Positions 13,269 to 16,300 of a DNA stretch of 16,300 bases are shown in pieces. Each line of letters begins with the position of its first letter. Position 1 is the first letter of the stretch. Source of the stretch: an uncultured Bacillaceae bacterium. Its GTDB lineage: Bacteria; Bacillota; Bacilli; Bacillales; Alkalibacillaceae. Location: positions 1 to 16,300 of the forward strand of contig CALGNY010000273.1 in NCBI GenBank assembly GCA_937958375.1, written 5' to 3'. The position numbers and the translations under genes were made by a program. Below the pieces are notes generated by a model. It ran no database searches, was not told the DNA's origin, and worked only from the letters and a program-made list of their open reading frames with translations.

Positions 13269-15134
13269 GTGAGTACAACAGCTACAAAAAAAGCTGGCTT
13301 TGGATCCGTTCTATGGGATTATCTAACCACCGTAGACCATAAGAAAATCGGTATATTGTACGTTTTTGGCGGATTTTTCTTCTTCATCCTCGGTGGGTTA
13401 GAAGCGATGTTGGTCCGTATCCAATTGGTACAGCCAGATAATGATTTTGTTTCAGCTCAATTCTATAACGAACTTATGACAATGCATGGTACGACCATGA
13501 TATTCCTAGCAGCGATGCCATTGTTAATCGGTTTGATGAACGTGGCTATGCCACTTCAAATCGGTGCTCGTGACGTTGCGTTCCCATTTGTGAACGCATT
13601 AGGTTTCTGGTTGTTTTTACTTGGTGGTATCGTGGTTAATATTTCTTGGTTTACAGGTGGGGCACCTGATGCAGGTTGGACTGCGTATGCTCCATTATCG
13701 ATATTCTCAGAAGGCCATGGGTTGGATTATTACTCCATAGGTCTTCAGATAACAGGATTTGGTACGCTAATGGGTGGTATTAACTTCTTAGCTACCGTCA
13801 TTACAATGCGTGCTCCAGGCATGACAATGATGCGTATGCCATTGTTCTCTTGGACGACATTTATCGCAAGTATCCTAATTCTATTTGCTTTCCCAGCTTT
13901 GACAGTAGGACTATTCTTACTGACGTTTGACCGATTATTTGGGGCGAACTTCTTCGATCCATCGATGGGTGGTAACGTCGTCATTTGGGAGCACTTATTC
14001 TGGATCTTTGGACACCCAGAAGTTTATATCCTAATATTGCCGGCTTTCGGTATTTTTAGTGAAGTTATTCCGACATTCTCTAAAAAACGTCTATTTGGAT
14101 ATTCATCCATGGTGTTTGCAACTGTGTTAATCGCATTCCTAGGATTTATGGTTTGGGCTCACCACATGTTTACAGTTGGTCTTGGTCCAATTGCAAACTC
14201 GATCTTTGCGATTGCAACAATGGCCATTGCTGTGCCGACCGGTATTAAAATCTTTAACTGGTTGTTTACGATGTGGGGAGGAACCATTCGATTCACATCA
14301 CCAATGTTGTTTGCACTTGGATTTATTCCGTCATTTACGATTGGTGGTATGACTGGGGTTATGCTCGGTGCTGCTGCGGCAGACTTCCAGTATCACGATA
14401 CGTACTTCGTTATCGCACACTTCCACTACGTAATTGTTGGTGGTACTGTATTCGGTATCTTTGCCGGAATCATTTATTGGTGGCCAAAAATGTTTGGTAA
14501 GGTACTTAATGAAAAATTGAATCACTGGTTCTTCTGGTTATTCTTCATTGGGTTCCACCTGACATTCTTTGTCCAGCATTTCTTGGGACTAATGGGTATG
14601 CCACGTCGTTACTGGGTATTCCTAGAAGGTCAAGGATTAGACTTATTTAACTTGATCAGTACAATCGGTGCATTCTTTATGGCTGCGGGAACTATACTAT
14701 TCATAATCAACATGATTTACACGCAGGCAAAAGCACCACAGGCTTCTGGAGATCCGTGGGATGGACGAACGCTTGAATGGGCTGTTTCTTCACCACCACC
14801 ATATTACAACTTTAAACAGTTGCCATTGGTTCGTGGTTTGGACCCACTTTGGATTGAAAAAACAGAAGGTAACGGAAAAATGCAACCGGCTGAACCGCTC
14901 GATGATATTCATATGCCGAATAGCTCAATCCTACCATTTGTAATGTCTCTTGGTTTATCGATTGCAGGGATCGGAATCATTTACCAAGTAGATAACCCAA
15001 TGTGGTGGATTGTCGCAGTGATTGGATTTGTCATTTTCTTCGGTAGTATGGCGGTTAGATCACTGAAAGACGACTTAGGCTATCATATTCCGAAAGAAGA
15101 ATTAGAAAAAGAGGGGGATGGTTCTAATGGCTAA
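13269..15134 (+). CDS. ctaD: Cytochrome caa3 oxidase subunit I
   Basis: This is the catalytic subunit, reducing oxygen to water and pumping protons across the membrane. The 621 residues have the usual caa3 length, with extra C-terminal helices compared with mitochondrial COX1. Ligands are visible: His73 and His386 for heme a, His384 for heme a3, and His249, His298 and His299 for CuB, with Tyr253 of HPEVY as the cross-linked tyrosine. Proton routes look canonical: Asp102 and Asn109 (RDVAFPFVNA) and Glu251 for the D path, Lys327 (TGIKIFNW) for the K path. This fits an A1-type heme-copper oxidase. The start is GTG at 13269 behind GGGAGG. The stop overlaps ctaE by eight bases, which suggests translational coupling. 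Confidence 0.98.
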   Translation: MSTTATKKAGFGSVLWDYLTTVDHKKIGILYVFGGFFFFILGGLEAMLVRIQLVQPDNDFVSAQFYNELMTMHGTTMIFLAAMPLLIGLMNVAMPLQIGARDVAFPFVNALGFWLFLLGGIVVNISWFTGGAPDAGWTAYAPLSIFSEGHGLDYYSIGLQITGFGTLMGGINFLATVITMRAPGMTMMRMPLFSWTTFIASILILFAFPALTVGLFLLTFDRLFGANFFDPSMGGNVVIWEHLFWIFGHPEVYILILPAFGIFSEVIPTFSKKRLFGYSSMVFATVLIAFLGFMVWAHHMFTVGLGPIANSIFAIATMAIAVPTGIKIFNWLFTMWGGTIRFTSPMLFALGFIPSFTIGGMTGVMLGAAAADFQYHDTYFVIAHFHYVIVGGTVFGIFAGIIYWWPKMFGKVLNEKLNHWFFWLFFIGFHLTFFVQHFLGLMGMPRRYWVFLEGQGLDLFNLISTIGAFFMAAGTILFIINMIYTQAKAPQASGDPWDGRTLEWAVSSPPPYYNFKQLPLVRGLDPLWIEKTEGNGKMQPAEPLDDIHMPNSSILPFVMSLGLSIAGIGIIYQVDNPMWWIVAVIGFVIFFGSMAVRSLKDDLGYHIPKEELEKEGDGSNG

Positions 15135-15747
15135 TGATCTTTTAAAATCAACTAACTTGCCGCAAGATCCTGAAAGAGCCACCCTTGAAGGTAAAAACAA
15201 GTTTTTAGGATTCTGGTTCTTCCTTGGTGGAGAAACCGTATTGTTCGCAAGTTTGTTCGGAACGTATTTAGCACTTAAAAATTCACACTTAGATGGTGTC
15301 CCGGCCAATGAGTTATTTGGCCTTGGGCTAGTCTTTGCCATGACAATGATTCTTTTGACTAGTTCATTGACAAGTGTTTATGCGATGTACCATATGAAGA
15401 ATAATGATGCAAAGAAGATGAACCTCTGGCTAATCATCACTGTCTTGCTAGGTTTAAGCTTCCTTGGATTAGAAATTTACGAGTTCCAGCATTATGTACG
15501 TGATTATGGCCATGGATTTACGACATCAGCATTCTCATCAGCATTCTATGCATTAGTCGGTTTCCACGGTGCCCACGTTGCTTTCGGGCTAGGTTGGTTT
15601 ATCTTATTGATCGTCCGAAACTGGAAGCGTGGTATTAACTTGTACAACGCACCGAAGTTCTATATCGTAAGTCTATACTGGCACTTCATTGATGTTGTAT
15701 GGGTATTTATCTTCACAGTAGTTTACTTGATGGGAGTGGTAGGCTAA
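15127..15747 (+). CDS. ctaE: Cytochrome caa3 oxidase subunit III
   Basis: Subunit III stabilises subunit I and supports proton uptake; it has no redox centre. The 206 residues form five membrane helices, the usual number for bacterial short subunit III. Family features are the GGETVLFASLFGTYLAL helix with Glu36, the GLEIYEF segment with Glu116, the FHGAHV motif (His147, His150) and YWHFIDVVWVF with His186. Two ATG codons lie close together; the one at 15118 touches the GAGGGGG ribosome binding site, so the one at 15127 is chosen, giving MANDLLKS. It overlaps the end of ctaD by eight bases and its own stop overlaps the ATG of ctaF by one base. Confidence 0.97.
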   Translation: MANDLLKSTNLPQDPERATLEGKNKFLGFWFFLGGETVLFASLFGTYLALKNSHLDGVPANELFGLGLVFAMTMILLTSSLTSVYAMYHMKNNDAKKMNLWLIITVLLGLSFLGLEIYEFQHYVRDYGHGFTTSAFSSAFYALVGFHGAHVAFGLGWFILLIVRNWKRGINLYNAPKFYIVSLYWHFIDVVWVFIFTVVYLMGVVG

Positions 15748-16079
15748 TGGTAGCTCAGAACAATTCCACAAACCAAACTCAAAAAGAACAATTTTACAGA
15801 GCGAAGAAAAAAGAAGAAATGAAACACCAAGTCTTGACCTTTGGAATGATGATTATCTTTACGTTAATCGCATTTGGTCTTGTAGCTGCGGATCTAGATC
15901 GGATGTTTACCATTCCAATCATCATCGTCTTGGCTATGGTTCAAGTTGGTTTTCAGTTCTACTACTTTATGCACATGAGTAATGAAGGACATCAGTGGCC
16001 AACAACGATGATCTTTTCTGGAATATTTGCCGCATTTCTAACGATTTTAGCTCTTACAACAATCGTTTGGTGGGGCTAA
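15747..16079 (+). CDS. ctaF: Cytochrome caa3 oxidase subunit IV
   Basis: This small accessory subunit of the quinol and caa3 oxidase family has 110 residues, as in B. subtilis. A charged N-terminus (about residues 1-27, rich in Lys, Gln and Glu) precedes three membrane helices at about 29-48, 55-75 and 86-108, with QFYYFMHMSNEGHQW between the second and third; this is typical of the subunit IV (COX4_pro) family. The ATG at 15747 shares one base with the ctaE stop and has GGGAGTGG upstream. An open frame from 15699 runs through the end of ctaE and is not used. It closes the operon. ctaG, next in many Bacillus genomes, is not inside the window. Confidence 0.95.
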   Translation: MVAQNNSTNQTQKEQFYRAKKKEEMKHQVLTFGMMIIFTLIAFGLVAADLDRMFTIPIIIVLAMVQVGFQFYYFMHMSNEGHQWPTTMIFSGIFAAFLTILALTTIVWWG

Positions 16080-16115
16080 GAAAAACGAATATAAAGCAGC
16101 TTTATAGGCTGTGTG

Positions 16116-16154
16116 AACCAGTTATCCATTCACGGATAACTGGTTCTTTTTTTT
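16116..16154 (+). terminator. Terminator of the ctaBCDEF cluster
   Basis: AACCAGTTATCC (16116-16127) pairs perfectly with GGATAACTGGTT (16134-16145) around a six-base loop and is followed by C and eight T residues, a textbook intrinsic terminator. Confidence 0.95.
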
Positions 16155-16260
16155 GCTTAAAATGAATACAATGTTTGATAAAACTCTAACTGCCAGAATA
16201 CGGACTTGCTAGGGAATTAGTTTGATATTTGGGATGATTTAAAATTTTTCTATAAATGGC

Positions 16261-16289
16261 TTGATATTTTACTGATATTTCAGTATATT
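16261..16289 (+). promoter_or_regulatory. Sigma-A promoter for the next gene to the right
   Basis: TTGATA at 16261-16266 and TATATT at 16284-16289 are 17 bases apart, each matching five of six consensus positions. It lies beyond the cta terminator and points out of the window, so its gene is not visible. Confidence 0.55.
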
Positions 16290-16300
16290 ATGTACAACCT

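Noticed and set aside
15118..15126. Earlier ATG of ctaE
   Set aside because: It directly abuts the GAGGGGG ribosome binding site with no spacer; the ATG at 15127 has normal spacing and gives the usual N-terminus.

Overview
The window is a chromosomal segment of a Gram-positive bacterium of the Bacillaceae type. This rests on strong AGGAGG-like ribosome binding sites, TTG and GTG starts, simple intrinsic terminators, and a gene order that follows the Bacillus subtilis ylaF-ylaN / pycA / ctaA-ctaBCDEF block. The species cannot be named. A very acidic tail on CtaC hints at a salt- or alkali-adapted member, but that is only an inference. No phage, insertion sequence, rRNA, tRNA or CRISPR was seen.

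Left part (1-5574): the 3' end of an inositol monophosphatase gene (suhB) is followed by a run of small conserved genes: ylaF(-), ylaH(+), ylaI(-), an unrecognised 91-residue gene (+), ylaJ(-), ylaL(-), glsA(+), ylaN(+) and a 3-methyladenine DNA glycosylase gene(-). Compared with B. subtilis, typA, phoH and ftsW are missing from their expected places, and the glycosylase gene occupies the ftsW position.

Middle and right part: pycA (pyruvate carboxylase) feeds oxaloacetate into the TCA cycle. It is followed by ctaA (heme A synthase, minus strand) and the divergent ctaBCDEF cluster. CtaB (heme O synthase) and CtaA make the heme A used by the cytochrome caa3 oxidase, whose four subunits are CtaC, CtaD, CtaE and CtaF. 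A terminator ends the cluster, and a good sigma-A-like promoter at the right edge probably serves the next gene.

The least explained structure is a family of degenerate but strictly phased 21-bp tandem repeats with core ATATGYGCCC. About ten units lie at about 1457-1664, between ylaI and the 91-residue gene. About sixteen units lie at 10294-10620, between ctaA and ctaB. The two arrays have opposite orientation, both lie between divergently transcribed genes, and 21 bp is two turns of DNA. They are not CRISPRs and do not look coding. Other points worth checking are a hairpin that hides the ribosome binding site of ylaJ, two competing starts or a leader ORF in front of ctaB, and the acidic CtaC tail.
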